NCBI GenBank assembly: GCA_003216075.1
Contig: QCJK01000012.1
Location: 1 to 50,319, forward strand
DNA: 50,319 bases
Source: Prochlorococcus sp. AG-409-B05
GTDB lineage: Bacteria; Cyanobacteriota; Cyanobacteriia; PCC-6307; Cyanobiaceae
Reading direction: 5' to 3'
In this document: positions 19,582 through 28,444 of the stretch, piece after piece
Layout: each line of letters opens with the position of its first letter
Position numbering within the stretch: the first letter of the stretch is position 1
The notes under the pieces: model-generated
What the model saw: the letters and a program-made list of their open reading frames with translations, nothing else
Told to the model about the DNA's origin: nothing
The model's database searches: none
Translations under genes and position numbers: made by a program

Positions 19582-20265
19582 GTGCGGCAGCATGTCAATC
19601 CCCTAAGTCGTTTTTTCCAGCTTCACAGAAGTTTGTTGACTCCTGATGAGTTATTCGAGAACGGTGCTTTACCTATTCATTTAGATATAGGCTGTGCAAG
19701 AGGTCAGTTTTTGCTGCAAACAGCTTCTTTACATGACAACTGGAATCATTTAGGACTTGAAATTCGTCATCCTTTAGTGATCACTGCAGAGAAAGAGAGA
19801 GAACATCTCGGGTTGAATAATATACATTTTTTATTTTGTAATGCCAATGTTAGTCTTCAGGAATGGTTGATTAATCTTCCATTAGATGTTCTTCAGAGGG
19901 TATCAATACAATTTCCCGATCCGTGGTTCAAAAGAAAGCATAGAAAACGTAGGCTATTGCAGCCTGAATTACTGCTTTCATTGGCATCTTCATTGCAAGC
20001 AGGTAGAGAGCTCTTTGTGCAAAGTGATTTGTTAGAAGTGATTGAACCTATGGTTTACCTTATTGAACTAAGTGGTTGTTTTACTCGAAAATCTTGTGGT
20101 GATTCATGGCTAAATGATAACCCTTGGGATGTGCCTACAGAGAGAGAGTCCTATGTCCTTAAGCAGGGATTGCCAGTCTATAGGATGTTATATGAAAGGA
20201 ATCATATGCTTACACCTGAATTAAATCACTTTGAAAAAATATGTTCCCAAGAAAATAAAGTTTAA
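19582..20265 (+). CDS. trmB: tRNA (guanine-N7-)-methyltransferase
   Basis: SAM-dependent enzyme that methylates G46 in the tRNA variable loop. The 227 residues start at GTG 19582. The SAM-binding motif is LDIGCARGQFLLQ (about 32-44), and the family signature QFPDPWFKRKHRKRRL (about 113-128) is intact. It follows the FIST gene by 24 bp and converges on glmM across a 50-bp gap with no obvious terminator. Confidence 0.95.
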   Translation: MRQHVNPLSRFFQLHRSLLTPDELFENGALPIHLDIGCARGQFLLQTASLHDNWNHLGLEIRHPLVITAEKEREHLGLNNIHFLFCNANVSLQEWLINLPLDVLQRVSIQFPDPWFKRKHRKRRLLQPELLLSLASSLQAGRELFVQSDLLEVIEPMVYLIELSGCFTRKSCGDSWLNDNPWDVPTERESYVLKQGLPVYRMLYERNHMLTPELNHFEKICSQENKV

Positions 20266-20315
20266 TGACTTTTGCTCTAAGTTGATACCTATTTCGTTCA
20301 AATATCGAAACTGTC

Positions 20316-21719
20316 TCAATGATCTTTACTCATATACTCTGATGCTATTAGAGCAAGATTAGATGACCATATGTTTACTAGTCTTGGATCACTTGCTTCT
20401 ACCATGATTCTTAGCAAGGGTTCAGTTCCACTTGTCCTAATAAGTACTCTTCCATCATTGCCGAGTGCATGTTCTGCGTCTTGTATTCCGTCTGTTAGAG
20501 GCTTACATTCCTTCCATTCTGTACTGTGGAAATATTGAGATAACGGAATGTTCACTAATTTTTGAGAGAAAGCAGTGAAACTCTGATCTAACCATTCTTC
20601 AAGACTTAGATTTTTGCTATGGCAAATAGTGGCAAGTTGTAAAGCAGTCAAGACTCCATCCCCACAAAGTCCGTGTGCGGTAGAAAGTATGTGACCCGAT
20701 TGTTCACCTCCTAAAGCCGCACCGGTTTTCAACATTGCAGAATATACATATTGATCTCCGACAGGCGTACGTTCCAAAATCCCACCTTTGGCATTCCATG
20801 CACGCTCAAAACCAAGATTGGACATTACGGTGGCAACAAGCATTTTCTTAGGCAGGGCATTTTTTTCTTCAAGTGCTGATCCCCAAAGGTAAAGGACATG
20901 ATCGCCATCAATCACTCGACCTTTACCATCCACTGCCATCATGCGATCCGAATCGCCATCGAAGGCAAATCCCATTTTTGCCTTCTTTTCGATAACTGTC
21001 TTTTTTAAAGGTTCAAGATTTGTTGAGCCACAACCTACGTTTATTAGATCTCCATTTGGTTCTCCATGAAGCACAGTTAAGTCTGCTCCAAGCTTTCTAA
21101 AAACTTCAGCTCCAAATGCAGTGGCTGAACCCCAGCAAAGATCAAGAACTATTGGGACATTTTCTAGACTTAGATTTCCTACAGATGACAATAAGCTTTC
21201 TTTGTAGTGTTTTAGTAATTCAGAATGATGAGATTTTTTTTTCGTATTGAATTGAGTTTGTCTTATCTCTTCTCCTGAATATGAAGCTTGGATTTTTGAA
21301 TTAATGAGATCTTGTTCTTTTTGATTTAGTTTGGTCCCATCGTGTCTGAAAATTTTGATTCCATTGTCTTCAGGTGGATTGTGACTAGCAGAAACCATTA
21401 TCCCGCCAGCAGTTTGAAATTTTTTTATTAATCCCGGTATCGCTGGAGTAGGGCATAAGCCAAGGGTCCACACTTCCTTTCCTGCTGCTATCAGTCCATC
21501 AGTTAATGCTTCAGTCATAAGATCTGCACTTTTACGCGAATCGTTTCCAATTAGAATTGGCCCTTCCTCAGAGAGGGTTTGACCACACCAGTAACCCAGT
21601 TTTAATACGAGTTCAGCTGTTAATACTGTTCCAGCCTGTCCCCGTATGCCGTCAGTTCCAAAACTCGGGATCTTTGATCTCTGCGTTTTATCGATGGGTT
21701 TTATCACTTTGTCACCCAT
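20316..21719 (-). CDS. glmM: Phosphoglucosamine mutase
   Basis: Interconverts glucosamine-6-phosphate and glucosamine-1-phosphate on the way to UDP-GlcNAc for peptidoglycan and LPS. The 467 residues show FGTDGIRG (20-27), the phosphoserine loop MVSASHNPPEDNGIK with catalytic Ser112, the metal-binding DGDSDR loop, the sugar-binding GEQSGH and the phosphate-binding RTSGTEPLLRIM. GlmM rather than phosphomannomutase is favoured by the length and the SASHNP..DNGIKIF context. Confidence 0.95.
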   Translation of the reverse strand: MGDKVIKPIDKTQRSKIPSFGTDGIRGQAGTVLTAELVLKLGYWCGQTLSEEGPILIGNDSRKSADLMTEALTDGLIAAGKEVWTLGLCPTPAIPGLIKKFQTAGGIMVSASHNPPEDNGIKIFRHDGTKLNQKEQDLINSKIQASYSGEEIRQTQFNTKKKSHHSELLKHYKESLLSSVGNLSLENVPIVLDLCWGSATAFGAEVFRKLGADLTVLHGEPNGDLINVGCGSTNLEPLKKTVIEKKAKMGFAFDGDSDRMMAVDGKGRVIDGDHVLYLWGSALEEKNALPKKMLVATVMSNLGFERAWNAKGGILERTPVGDQYVYSAMLKTGAALGGEQSGHILSTAHGLCGDGVLTALQLATICHSKNLSLEEWLDQSFTAFSQKLVNIPLSQYFHSTEWKECKPLTDGIQDAEHALGNDGRVLIRTSGTEPLLRIMVEASDPRLVNIWSSNLALIASEYMSKDH

Positions 21720-22014
21720 AAAGCTTTAGGCTTTAACCAAAGGTTTAATAGAACAATACCAAGTTCAATCTATACGATGAAGGTCATTTCCTAGTGAGCT
21801 TAAAAACATCAACTCTGAGTAGAAGGAACTCCATATCCTGAGATACTTTTTTATATCAAGAAAGATTTGTTTAATTTTTGGAGTTATATAAGATTTAATT
21901 AGAGCTATTGGAGCGTTTACACTTAATACTCCTGTTACAAAGCTTTCAAATTCGTTGCTTTTTGATTGGATTCTTACTTTAGACTCTTTACTACAAAAGT
22001 ATAGCTGAAAGCTG

Positions 22015-22584
22015 ATGACTTTTAGTAAGGACAATTATTCCTTAAGTCAATTCCAAAGAATATTCCTTGTATTTATTGCATTTTTTTTGGCTATTCTTTT
22101 GTTTGTTTTTCGTGGGAGCTTTTCTTTTCAGCACCCTCTGGAGGTATTGGCTCGAAAATCTATTGATCCAGGTGTTGCGTTAGCAAATGGTCGACCAACA
22201 ATTTTTGAATTTTATGCTGATTGGTGTGAAGCCTGTAAAGAAATGGCGCCAGCGATGCTTGCTGTAGAAAACAGAAGTAAAAGCCAGATTGACTTTGTTT
22301 TGTTGAACATTGAGAATGTGCTTTGGACTGATTTGATTGAAAAATATGATGTTAATGGGATTCCACAATTAAATTTATTTGATAAAAATGGAAAGTGTAT
22401 TGGGAAATCTATAGGCGTTCGTTCGAAAGAAGAAATAGAAGCTCTTGTAAACTCTTTAGTCGAAGATAAAGAGCTGCCAAGCTTGGCAGGAGTGGGCGCA
22501 AACTCTAAATTGGATTCTTCATCTCAGGAGAATGAAATTATTGCATTAAACAGCCTTAAACCCAGGAGTCATGGTAGCAATTGA
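22015..22584 (+). CDS. txlA: Membrane-anchored thioredoxin-like protein (TxlA/HCF164 type)
   Basis: A 189-residue protein with one N-terminal membrane helix (about 14-34), then a thioredoxin fold with the redox motif WCEAC (Cys71 and Cys74) in EFYADWCEACKEMAP and the cis-Pro region NGIPQLNLF. This matches the cyanobacterial TxlA and plant HCF164 family, which passes reducing power across the thylakoid membrane for cytochrome assembly. The polar tail of about 40 residues is not conserved. It converges with thyX (43-bp gap). Confidence 0.88.
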   Translation: MTFSKDNYSLSQFQRIFLVFIAFFLAILLFVFRGSFSFQHPLEVLARKSIDPGVALANGRPTIFEFYADWCEACKEMAPAMLAVENRSKSQIDFVLLNIENVLWTDLIEKYDVNGIPQLNLFDKNGKCIGKSIGVRSKEEIEALVNSLVEDKELPSLAGVGANSKLDSSSQENEIIALNSLKPRSHGSN

Positions 22585-22627
22585 TTGCCAAGCAAATCAT
22601 ATTAGTAGGCGATATTGATTATAATTT

Positions 22628-23266
22628 TCATTCATTCCATCCTAAAGCGATTGCAACATTAGGAAATTGATTGATAAATATTTTCTTACATTCATTTGCA
22701 ATATCCATATGTTCTTTTTGGGTTCCATGTCCTGATCTGAGGCTGATATAGTGAATCCAAGATCGACATGATCCGGTCATATATATTCTAGTTGGTGTTG
22801 CTAATGGAAGTATAAAACGTGCACACTCTTTTGCTATTCCTGCCTCCAGCATCTCTTCATATAAACTTATCCCTTCTTGGAAATGTAATTCCATTTTTGT
22901 TGTGAATTTGTCAATTAATTCGCTTGAAAGGTCAGCAATTGAGTTTTGTCTATTTTTGGTATCTTGTCGGCGCAACTCAGGAATTTGTATTTCTCCTAAT
23001 TGCGTACTATTTGCATAGCGTTGTGAGAATTCTTGAAAAGTGAATGATCTGTGACGAAGTATTTGAGCGGCAATTCCGCGATTAGTTTCAATTTGTAGAG
23101 TCATATAAGACTGCTCAAATACACTCCAATGTTCGTTTTTTATGCAATATTCCAATAATTTCGAGAAATTTTCATTGTTTTGATTATTAGGATTACTTAC
23201 CCTGGCAACATATGCCATGGTTTTTTCTGCATTTGGAGTTGTTGCGATCAACTCGACAATTGTCAT
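22628..23266 (-). CDS. thyX: Flavin-dependent thymidylate synthase ThyX
   Basis: Makes dTMP from dUMP with FAD, methylene-tetrahydrofolate and NADPH. The 212 residues contain the ThyX signature RHR-x7-S (R71-H-R73 to S81) followed by QRYA. Ser81 is at the dUMP-activating position, and the later GHGTQKEH block is near the C terminus. It is the last gene of a compact unit: dcd stops one base before thyX begins. That places dUMP supply and dTMP synthesis side by side. Confidence 0.96.
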   Translation of the reverse strand: MTIVELIATTPNAEKTMAYVARVSNPNNQNNENFSKLLEYCIKNEHWSVFEQSYMTLQIETNRGIAAQILRHRSFTFQEFSQRYANSTQLGEIQIPELRRQDTKNRQNSIADLSSELIDKFTTKMELHFQEGISLYEEMLEAGIAKECARFILPLATPTRIYMTGSCRSWIHYISLRSGHGTQKEHMDIANECKKIFINQFPNVAIALGWNE

Positions 23267-23267
23267 T

Positions 23268-23861
23268 TTAAATCTTTGCGAGAGTTACGCGTTCAGGTTG
23301 GTGTTGATACTTGCCTTTGCGATCGCTATAGGTTGTTTCGCATGGATCACCTTCAAAGAAGAGGAGTTGACATATTCCTTCATTTGCATATATTCGACAA
23401 TCAGCACCTGAACTATTGCTGAATTCTAGTGTGAGATGGCCCTCCCAACTTGCTTCAGCAGGAGTTGTATTGACGATAATTCCTAATCTCGCATATGTAC
23501 TTTTACCTAAACATATGACTGTGATATTCGGAGGTACTTTCATTTTTTCTAGTGCTACCCCTAATCCATAAGAATGAGCTGGGAGAATAAAATATTCTCC
23601 GTCTGAATCTTTTTGAAGTTTCGTCGATTCAAGATTTGCAGGATTAAACCGTTTGGGATTCATTACCGTGCCAGGTACGTGACGGAAAATAAGAAACTCT
23701 TTAGATGAGAGTCTTAGGTCATAGCCATAAGATGAGCAACCAAAACTCAATACTGGTTTTTGCTTGGAATCAGGGTCTAGATGTCTAACAAGTCCTTCTT
23801 GAAAGGGCTCTAGCATCCCTGCCAAAGCTTGCTCAGTTATCCAGCGATCATTTTTTAGCAT
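23268..23861 (-). CDS. dcd: dCTP deaminase
   Basis: Deaminates dCTP to dUTP, the precursor of dUMP for ThyX. The 197 residues show the trimeric dUTPase-like fold motifs, including GKSTYARLGIIVNTTPAEASWEGHLTLEF, where the catalytic Glu lies in the 'EGHLTLE' segment, and CRIYANEGICQLLFF. Its ATG shares one base with the TGA of the CobA-like gene upstream (TGATG at 23861), and thyX follows after one base. Translation is very likely coupled. Confidence 0.95.
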   Translation of the reverse strand: MLKNDRWITEQALAGMLEPFQEGLVRHLDPDSKQKPVLSFGCSSYGYDLRLSSKEFLIFRHVPGTVMNPKRFNPANLESTKLQKDSDGEYFILPAHSYGLGVALEKMKVPPNITVICLGKSTYARLGIIVNTTPAEASWEGHLTLEFSNSSGADCRIYANEGICQLLFFEGDPCETTYSDRKGKYQHQPERVTLAKI

Positions 23862-24421
23862 CAGAAACCACAGCGCAATTCAGTAACCTGATCTGCCATT
23901 GCAATAGCCTCAGTTGGTATTGATGGGCCAGTCATAATGACATCCATAGTGTTTGGACGTTCTTGCAAAGTAGAAATTAAATCGGCTGCTTTGAGATATC
24001 CAAATTCAATTGCAAGCCCAATCTCGTCTAATACCAATTGGTCTAAATCTCCACTAAATAAATGTGTCTTACAAACTTCCCATATATCTTCAACGGCTCG
24101 ATGATTCAAATTTTGACTTTCTTCAAGAGTATTTTGTGAAGAACACTCAGTTAAACAATATGGAATTGCTGGCCGTAGCCATTTAAGTGTTTTACAAAGT
24201 TCAACTGTTCCAGATGGTCCTTGGTTAACCCCACCTTTTAAGAATTGAGCTACAAGGACTTTGCGTCCTAAGCCTGCTGCTCTTAAAGCCTCACTTAGGA
24301 CCCTAGAAAAACTTCCTCGATATGGAGCAGTGTGAACTTGGAGTTGTCCTTCTGGAACTACTAGATGTAGATGAGATCTCCCTTCATGAAGATCTTTTGT
24401 TTGTAAAACTGGTGAAGGCAT
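23861..24421 (-). CDS. CobA/BtuR-like protein without a Walker A motif
   Basis: A 186-residue protein with the overall sequence of cob(I)alamin adenosyltransferases of the CobA/CobO/BtuR family: the 'EALRAAGLGRKVLVAQFLKGG' segment (44-64), LVLDE as Walker B (129-133), and the late TGPSIPTEAIAMADQVTELR motif. The position of the P-loop (GNGKGKTT in active CobA) is occupied by TAPYRGSFSR (31-40), so the lysine and the Thr/Ser that hold ATP phosphates are gone. The usual C-terminal extension (AGVKAQ-GI-type) is missing too. It may bind cobalamin or a nucleotide without catalysis, or have a new role. It heads a coupled unit with dcd and thyX. Confidence 0.82.
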   Translation of the reverse strand: MPSPVLQTKDLHEGRSHLHLVVPEGQLQVHTAPYRGSFSRVLSEALRAAGLGRKVLVAQFLKGGVNQGPSGTVELCKTLKWLRPAIPYCLTECSSQNTLEESQNLNHRAVEDIWEVCKTHLFSGDLDQLVLDEIGLAIEFGYLKAADLISTLQERPNTMDVIMTGPSIPTEAIAMADQVTELRCGF

Positions 24422-24614
24422 ATTTTTAGTCTTGTGGGGCGAAAAATGACTGTTGACTAGTGAGAAGGCTTCTGGGCATCAATATTTAAGAGGCAGGCTT
24501 AGAATTTATTTAAATGTAGCGCCATGATTTTGCTGCACAAGACCTAGGACACTATCCATAGTGCTTAGGCTTGAGGAAATTGCCTTGCTTTGGTTACCTT
24601 TCTTTTGAATTCCA

Positions 24615-25349
24615 ATGCCCTCTTCGAATACAAAGCGTGCCGACGGTCGTGGGCCAGAAGAATTAAGACCTTTTCAGGTTCAGTGGGATCCTATGCGGTT
24701 TTCATTGAGTTCCTTAATTGTGCACACAGGCGATACAGCCGTACTTTGTAGCGTTTGTCTTGAGGAAAGTGTTCCTCCTTGGAGGAAAGGAAGAGGGAAA
24801 GGCTGGCTTAGTGCTGAGTATCGCTTGCTCCCAGGGTCAACACCTGATCGCCACTCTCGAGAACTGCTAAAGCTTTCAGGAAGGACTCAAGAAATTCAAC
24901 GTCTTATTGGTCGTAGCTTAAGGGGAGTAATTGATATGAATGCATTAGGGGAAAGGACATTATTAATAGATTGCGATGTCATTCAGGCAGATGCTGGAAC
25001 AAGGACAGCATCGATAACTGGCGCTTGGCTTGCTTTACAGAAGGGATGCAACAGATTAATTGCAGAAGAAAAATTGTCATGCAATCCCGTCAAAGGCCAG
25101 GTTTCTGCAGTGTCAGTTGGTTTGATTGACGGAACTCCTTTGCTTGATCTTGATTACAGTGAAGATTCAAGAGCAGACGTCGATTTAAATGTGGTAATGG
25201 ATGATCATGGACGTTTCCTTGAGCTGCAAGGGACTGCAGAGGGAGCTCCGTTTGACAAGAGGCAATTAGATAGTCTTTTGAATATTGCAGAACCTGCTTT
25301 GCGGAAATTGCAAGCATTACAACTTTCTTTTTTACATGTTCAAGACTGA
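24615..25349 (+). CDS. rph: Ribonuclease PH
   Basis: Phosphorolytic 3'-to-5' exoribonuclease trimming tRNA 3' ends. The 244 residues begin at ATG 24615 with the family start RADGRGPEELRPFQV. The core GWLSAEYRLLPGSTPDRHSRE, phosphate-site RTQEIQRLIGRSLRG, and DCDVIQADAGTRTASITGA are all present, so it appears functional. It is divergent from the CobA-like gene (193-bp gap). An imperfect hairpin (CACTAT/ATAGTG core at 24550-24563) lies in its leader. Confidence 0.95.
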   Translation: MPSSNTKRADGRGPEELRPFQVQWDPMRFSLSSLIVHTGDTAVLCSVCLEESVPPWRKGRGKGWLSAEYRLLPGSTPDRHSRELLKLSGRTQEIQRLIGRSLRGVIDMNALGERTLLIDCDVIQADAGTRTASITGAWLALQKGCNRLIAEEKLSCNPVKGQVSAVSVGLIDGTPLLDLDYSEDSRADVDLNVVMDDHGRFLELQGTAEGAPFDKRQLDSLLNIAEPALRKLQALQLSFLHVQD

Positions 25350-25482
25350 AAAGGTTGTAATTGCTACAAGTTCTTAGGCCACCACTCCTTAGCGTCTTTG
25401 AATCTGTTTTGAATTGATGATCACTGCAATGTCAGGTTTTAGTAGTTACACCTCTCATTTCAATGAGTAGGGGACAGCTGAT

Positions 25483-26151
25483 TTGAAAAACCATCAACCA
25501 ATTGTCACCCCTACCCTCCAAGAGGTGATTAGATCTCTGGATGGAGCCAGCTCACAACTTGTAGAGAGGTCAAAAACTATTTTCTTTCCTGGGGACCCAG
25601 CTGAGAAGGTCTATTTGATTCGCCGTGGTGCAGTAAGACTTTCGAGAGTGTATGAGTCAGGTGAAGAAATAACAGTTGCTTTGCTTAGAGAAAATAGCCT
25701 TTTTGGGGTTCTCTCTTTATTGACAGGACATCGTGCAGATCGTTTTTATCACGCAGTTGCTTTTACCAAAGTTGAAATGCTGACAGCCCCTGCAGCTTCT
25801 GTGAAGCAGGCAATTGAGCAAGAAACTACTGTGGGGCTTTTGCTGCTGCAGGGATTGTCAAGCCGGATCTTGCAGACAGAGACAATGATTGAGACCCTTA
25901 CACATCGAGATATGTCCTCTAGGTTGGTAAGTTTTTTGCTGGTACTATGCAGAGATTTTGGTGTACCTGGCGATAGTGGAATTACTATTGACTTGCGTTT
26001 ATCGCACCAAGCTATTGCTGAAGCAATAGGTTCAACACGTGTAACTATTACAAGATTATTGGGTGATTTACGCAATGCAGGATTGGTTCAGATTTACCGT
26101 AAGAAAATTACGGTTCTTGATCCAATAGCATTGGCTAAACAATTTAACTAG
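25483..26151 (+). CDS. ntcA: Global nitrogen regulator NtcA
   Basis: CRP-family transcription factor that activates nitrogen-assimilation genes in response to 2-oxoglutarate. The 222 residues hold the cupin-like sensor domain ([22 protein letters not shown], about 34-57), the dimer helix, and the helix-turn-helix [21 protein letters not shown] (about 172-194), which is essentially the cyanobacterial consensus. The start used is TTG 25483. I found no clear GTA-N8-TAC site in its own upstream region. A plausible NtcA site lies upstream of amt1 in this window. Confidence 0.97.
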   Translation: MKNHQPIVTPTLQEVIRSLDGASSQLVERSKTIFFPGDPAEKVYLIRRGAVRLSRVYESGEEITVALLRENSLFGVLSLLTGHRADRFYHAVAFTKVEMLTAPAASVKQAIEQETTVGLLLLQGLSSRILQTETMIETLTHRDMSSRLVSFLLVLCRDFGVPGDSGITIDLRLSHQAIAEAIGSTRVTITRLLGDLRNAGLVQIYRKKITVLDPIALAKQFN

Positions 26152-26216
26152 TTTCCCCCCATTTTTTAATTTTAATGAGGAAGGTCTATGACTGATTTAC
26201 TGATTGCTTTGTTGTC

Positions 26217-27122
26217 GTGACAGGTTGGCTTTTGATTATCTCCTTACTTCTTCTAGGTGGAGTGATTTCTACTTTTGGAGATCGACTTGGCAGTCGTGTA
26301 GGAAAGGCACGTTTAACTATATTTAATCTTCGTCCTCGGAGCACTGCTGTACTGATAACAGTATTAACAGGAAGTTTGATTTCTTCTCTATCTTTTGGGT
26401 TGATGCTATTGGTTAGTAGGCAGTTGAGAGTGGGCTTGTTTCAATTAGATAAATTGCAGGCAAAAATTAAGTTAGCAGAAAAAGATCTAAAGCAAAGAGA
26501 AAATAAATTAATTGCTTTGAGACGAGGGGAATTGGTTTTGAGTAGTGGCCAATCTTTGGCAACGGTTACATTTAGATTGGATAATCCAAGTCAGTCAAGA
26601 GCAGTTATTGATAGATTATTGCAACGTGCAAATGTTGAAGCATTTGCTAAGGTTCTTCCTGGTGAAAAACCAAATCGTCAGATTTTGCTTGTACCTAGAG
26701 CTGACATTAAACGTCTTGAAGAAATTATTCGAGAAGAAGGAACATGGGTTGTTAATATTAGATCTGCTGCCAATGTCTTGCTTGGAGAAAACTTAGTATA
26801 TGCTTTCCCGGATGTACGTAAAAATAAAACGGTTGTTAGACAAGGTGAAGTGTTGGCTAATGCATTCTTGAGCAGTAATGAAAGATCCCTGCAGCAAATA
26901 AGAACTCGTGTCAAATTGCTTCTGGCTTCAACTTTGGCTGAAGTTAAAAGACGAGGTTCTATAAGTTCTGGATTGCAGTTTGACCCAAATGCAATTAATG
27001 AATTAGGAAAGAAATTGATTGAAAAAAAATCTAATAAGTTGGAGATTCAAGCTGTGGCCATGCGAAATAGTGATATTGCAGATAGTGTGGCAGTTGTACT
27101 GAAGCTTAAGGAGGATAATTAA
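26217..27122 (+). CDS. DUF3084 membrane protein
   Basis: A 301-residue protein, GTG start at 26217. Two hydrophobic N-terminal segments (about 3-19 and 42-67) are followed by a coiled coil (about 75-105, rich in Lys/Glu/Leu) and a mixed alpha/beta C-terminal part. The opening GWLLIISLLLLGGVISTFGDRLGSRVGKARL is characteristic of cyanobacterial DUF3084 proteins. Function is unknown; family members have been suggested to act in membrane or cell-envelope processes. The stop (27120-27122) touches the start region of the YqgF-like gene. Confidence 0.83.
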   Translation: MTGWLLIISLLLLGGVISTFGDRLGSRVGKARLTIFNLRPRSTAVLITVLTGSLISSLSFGLMLLVSRQLRVGLFQLDKLQAKIKLAEKDLKQRENKLIALRRGELVLSSGQSLATVTFRLDNPSQSRAVIDRLLQRANVEAFAKVLPGEKPNRQILLVPRADIKRLEEIIREEGTWVVNIRSAANVLLGENLVYAFPDVRKNKTVVRQGEVLANAFLSSNERSLQQIRTRVKLLLASTLAEVKRRGSISSGLQFDPNAINELGKKLIEKKSNKLEIQAVAMRNSDIADSVAVVLKLKEDN

Positions 27123-27124
27123 CC

Positions 27125-27577
27125 ATAACCTTTGATGTAGAAGCCATCACAAGAGTTTTAGCCATAGACCCAGGCCGTAATAAATGTGGGCTGGTTTTAG
27201 CAGATCTTGATGATGGATTAGTTCTTGAGAGTGGAATTGCATCTCCTTTAAGAGTTCTTCACGTACTTGATGATTGGTATAAAAGAAGACCATTTCAGTT
27301 AATTCTCTTAGGAGATGGCACTAGTAGTGAGTACTGGAAAGATGCAGTCCATAAACTTGCTCCTGTGCATCTTGTGGATGAAAGTGGTACATCTCTTAGA
27401 GCACGTGATCGTTATTGGGAGCTATGGCCGTTAGTTGGTTGGCGTCGTTGGCTCCCTAAAGGACTAATTGTGCCTCCTGATCATTTAGATGCAGTTGCAG
27501 CGTTGATATTGATTGAAGATTATCTAAATAAACAATTGCAATGGCCCGATAGCCCTAACTTTAGAATTTTGCTCTGA
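27125..27577 (+). CDS. YqgF/RuvX-like RNase H-fold protein, non-canonical start
   Basis: The frame opens at 27119 and reads through RVLAIDPGRNKCGLVLAD, the hallmark first strand of the YqgF/RuvC-like RNase H fold with its catalytic Asp. It continues through LILLGDGTSS and VHLVDESGTSLRARDRYWE to DHLDAVAALILIEDYL, where the second acidic residues lie. There is no ATG, GTG or TTG before the first motif: in-frame choices are ATA 27125, ATC 27146 or TTA 27119. The coordinates given use ATA 27125 for want of better evidence. A caller using normal starts would begin at GTG 27365 and lose half the domain. It is coupled to DUF3084 and overlaps the convergent DUF3146 gene by 17 bp. Confidence 0.72.
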   Translation: MTFDVEAITRVLAIDPGRNKCGLVLADLDDGLVLESGIASPLRVLHVLDDWYKRRPFQLILLGDGTSSEYWKDAVHKLAPVHLVDESGTSLRARDRYWELWPLVGWRRWLPKGLIVPPDHLDAVAALILIEDYLNKQLQWPDSPNFRILL

Positions 27578-27818
27578 CTGTAAAAATATAATCACCCCCA
27601 GCTTCTAAATCATAATCAGCTCTTATTAAAAATCTTAAGAGAGCATCTTGAATAAGTGCTCTTCCTAGGGATGGCTCAACAACTAGCTCTCCTTTTCCAA
27701 AAGCCCAGTTGAACTGCCATTCAAATCCTCCTGCAGATACTTCCCCATTTATGTATTGGTCTTGAAAGCTTTGTCTGTGAACTCTTAGATGGGCTGTTGT
27801 TTTAGGAAGAGCACTCAT
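27561..27818 (-). CDS. DUF3146 family small protein
   Basis: An 85-residue soluble protein. The pattern 'TTAHLRVHRQSFQDQYINGEV', 'FEWQFNWAFGKGELVVEPSLGRALI' and the ending 'YDLEAGGDYIFTVRAKF' match my memory of DUF3146, a cyanobacterial family of unknown function. It lies 6 bp after pth's upstream neighbour position: transcription runs from tatA through pth into this frame's region, but here DUF3146 is itself upstream-independent, starting at 27818 just past the pth stop at 27825. It overlaps the end of the YqgF-like gene on the opposite strand by 17 bp. Confidence 0.8.
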   Translation of the reverse strand: MSALPKTTAHLRVHRQSFQDQYINGEVSAGGFEWQFNWAFGKGELVVEPSLGRALIQDALLRFLIRADYDLEAGGDYIFTVRAKF

Positions 27819-27824
27819 TGCGCG

Positions 27825-28439
27825 TCAAAATAACTGTTGAACGTGATAGGAATTTATGTGAGTAGTTGCTTTCTCAATCCCATATTCCTGCATTAGCTTC
27901 AATCCAAGCATTACTTCATTGAGGACATCCTGAACTAGGGGTTTTTCTGTAGGGGTAAATGTCCCTAGAACATGAGATACGGTTTGCCTTTTTCTCTCAG
28001 CTTGCAGACAAGTGGGACCACCAATCCCAATTCTTAAACGACAAAAGTTTTCTGTACCTAAATGCTGGATTGTGCTTTTTAAACCATTGTGGCCTCCAGA
28101 TCCACCTTTAGTACGAAATCGCATTCGCCCTAGAGGTAAATCCATGTCGTCTACGAGCACAACAAGTTGGCTTGTGTTTAATCCGAACCAATGCAATGCT
28201 GCTCGAATAGCTGTTCCGCTTTCATTCATAAAAGTGGTTGGCATCAAAAGCCTAATAGTTGTTTTTTTATATCTGATTTCAGTCAAAAGACCATTTAATT
28301 TTTTTTGTTTACGAAAGTTAGCTCCTTCATCCTTGGCAATTTTTTCAAGAGCCATAAAACCAATATTGTGTCGTGTTTCTGAGTATTTGGCTCCTGGATT
28401 ACCTAAGCCAACAAATAATCCGAAATCTTCGGAACTCAT
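27825..28439 (-). CDS. pth: Peptidyl-tRNA hydrolase
   Basis: Releases tRNA from peptidyl-tRNA that has dropped off ribosomes. The 204 residues have the family opening GLFVGLGNPGAKYSETRHNIGF with catalytic His24. MPTTFMNESG, the VVLVDDMDLPLGRMRFR segment with its catalytic Asp, and GGSGGHNGLKS are also present. tatA lies just upstream (5-bp gap) and DUF3146 just downstream (6-bp gap), so these four minus-strand genes from psbH to DUF3146 are tightly packed. Confidence 0.96.
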   Translation of the reverse strand: MSSEDFGLFVGLGNPGAKYSETRHNIGFMALEKIAKDEGANFRKQKKLNGLLTEIRYKKTTIRLLMPTTFMNESGTAIRAALHWFGLNTSQLVVLVDDMDLPLGRMRFRTKGGSGGHNGLKSTIQHLGTENFCRLRIGIGGPTCLQAERKRQTVSHVLGTFTPTEKPLVQDVLNEVMLGLKLMQEYGIEKATTHINSYHVQQLF

Positions 28440-28444
28440 TCAAA

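Noticed and set aside
21765-22034. Minus-strand frame of 89 codons between glmM and txlA
   Set aside because: The translation is low complexity with no recognisable motif, and its start overlaps the txlA start. It probably arises by chance in AT-rich DNA.
27100-27130. Programmed frameshift joining DUF3084 to the YqgF-like gene
   Set aside because: No slippery heptamer is present, and the second frame has a TAA at 27116-27118 just before the junction. Coupled re-initiation is simpler.
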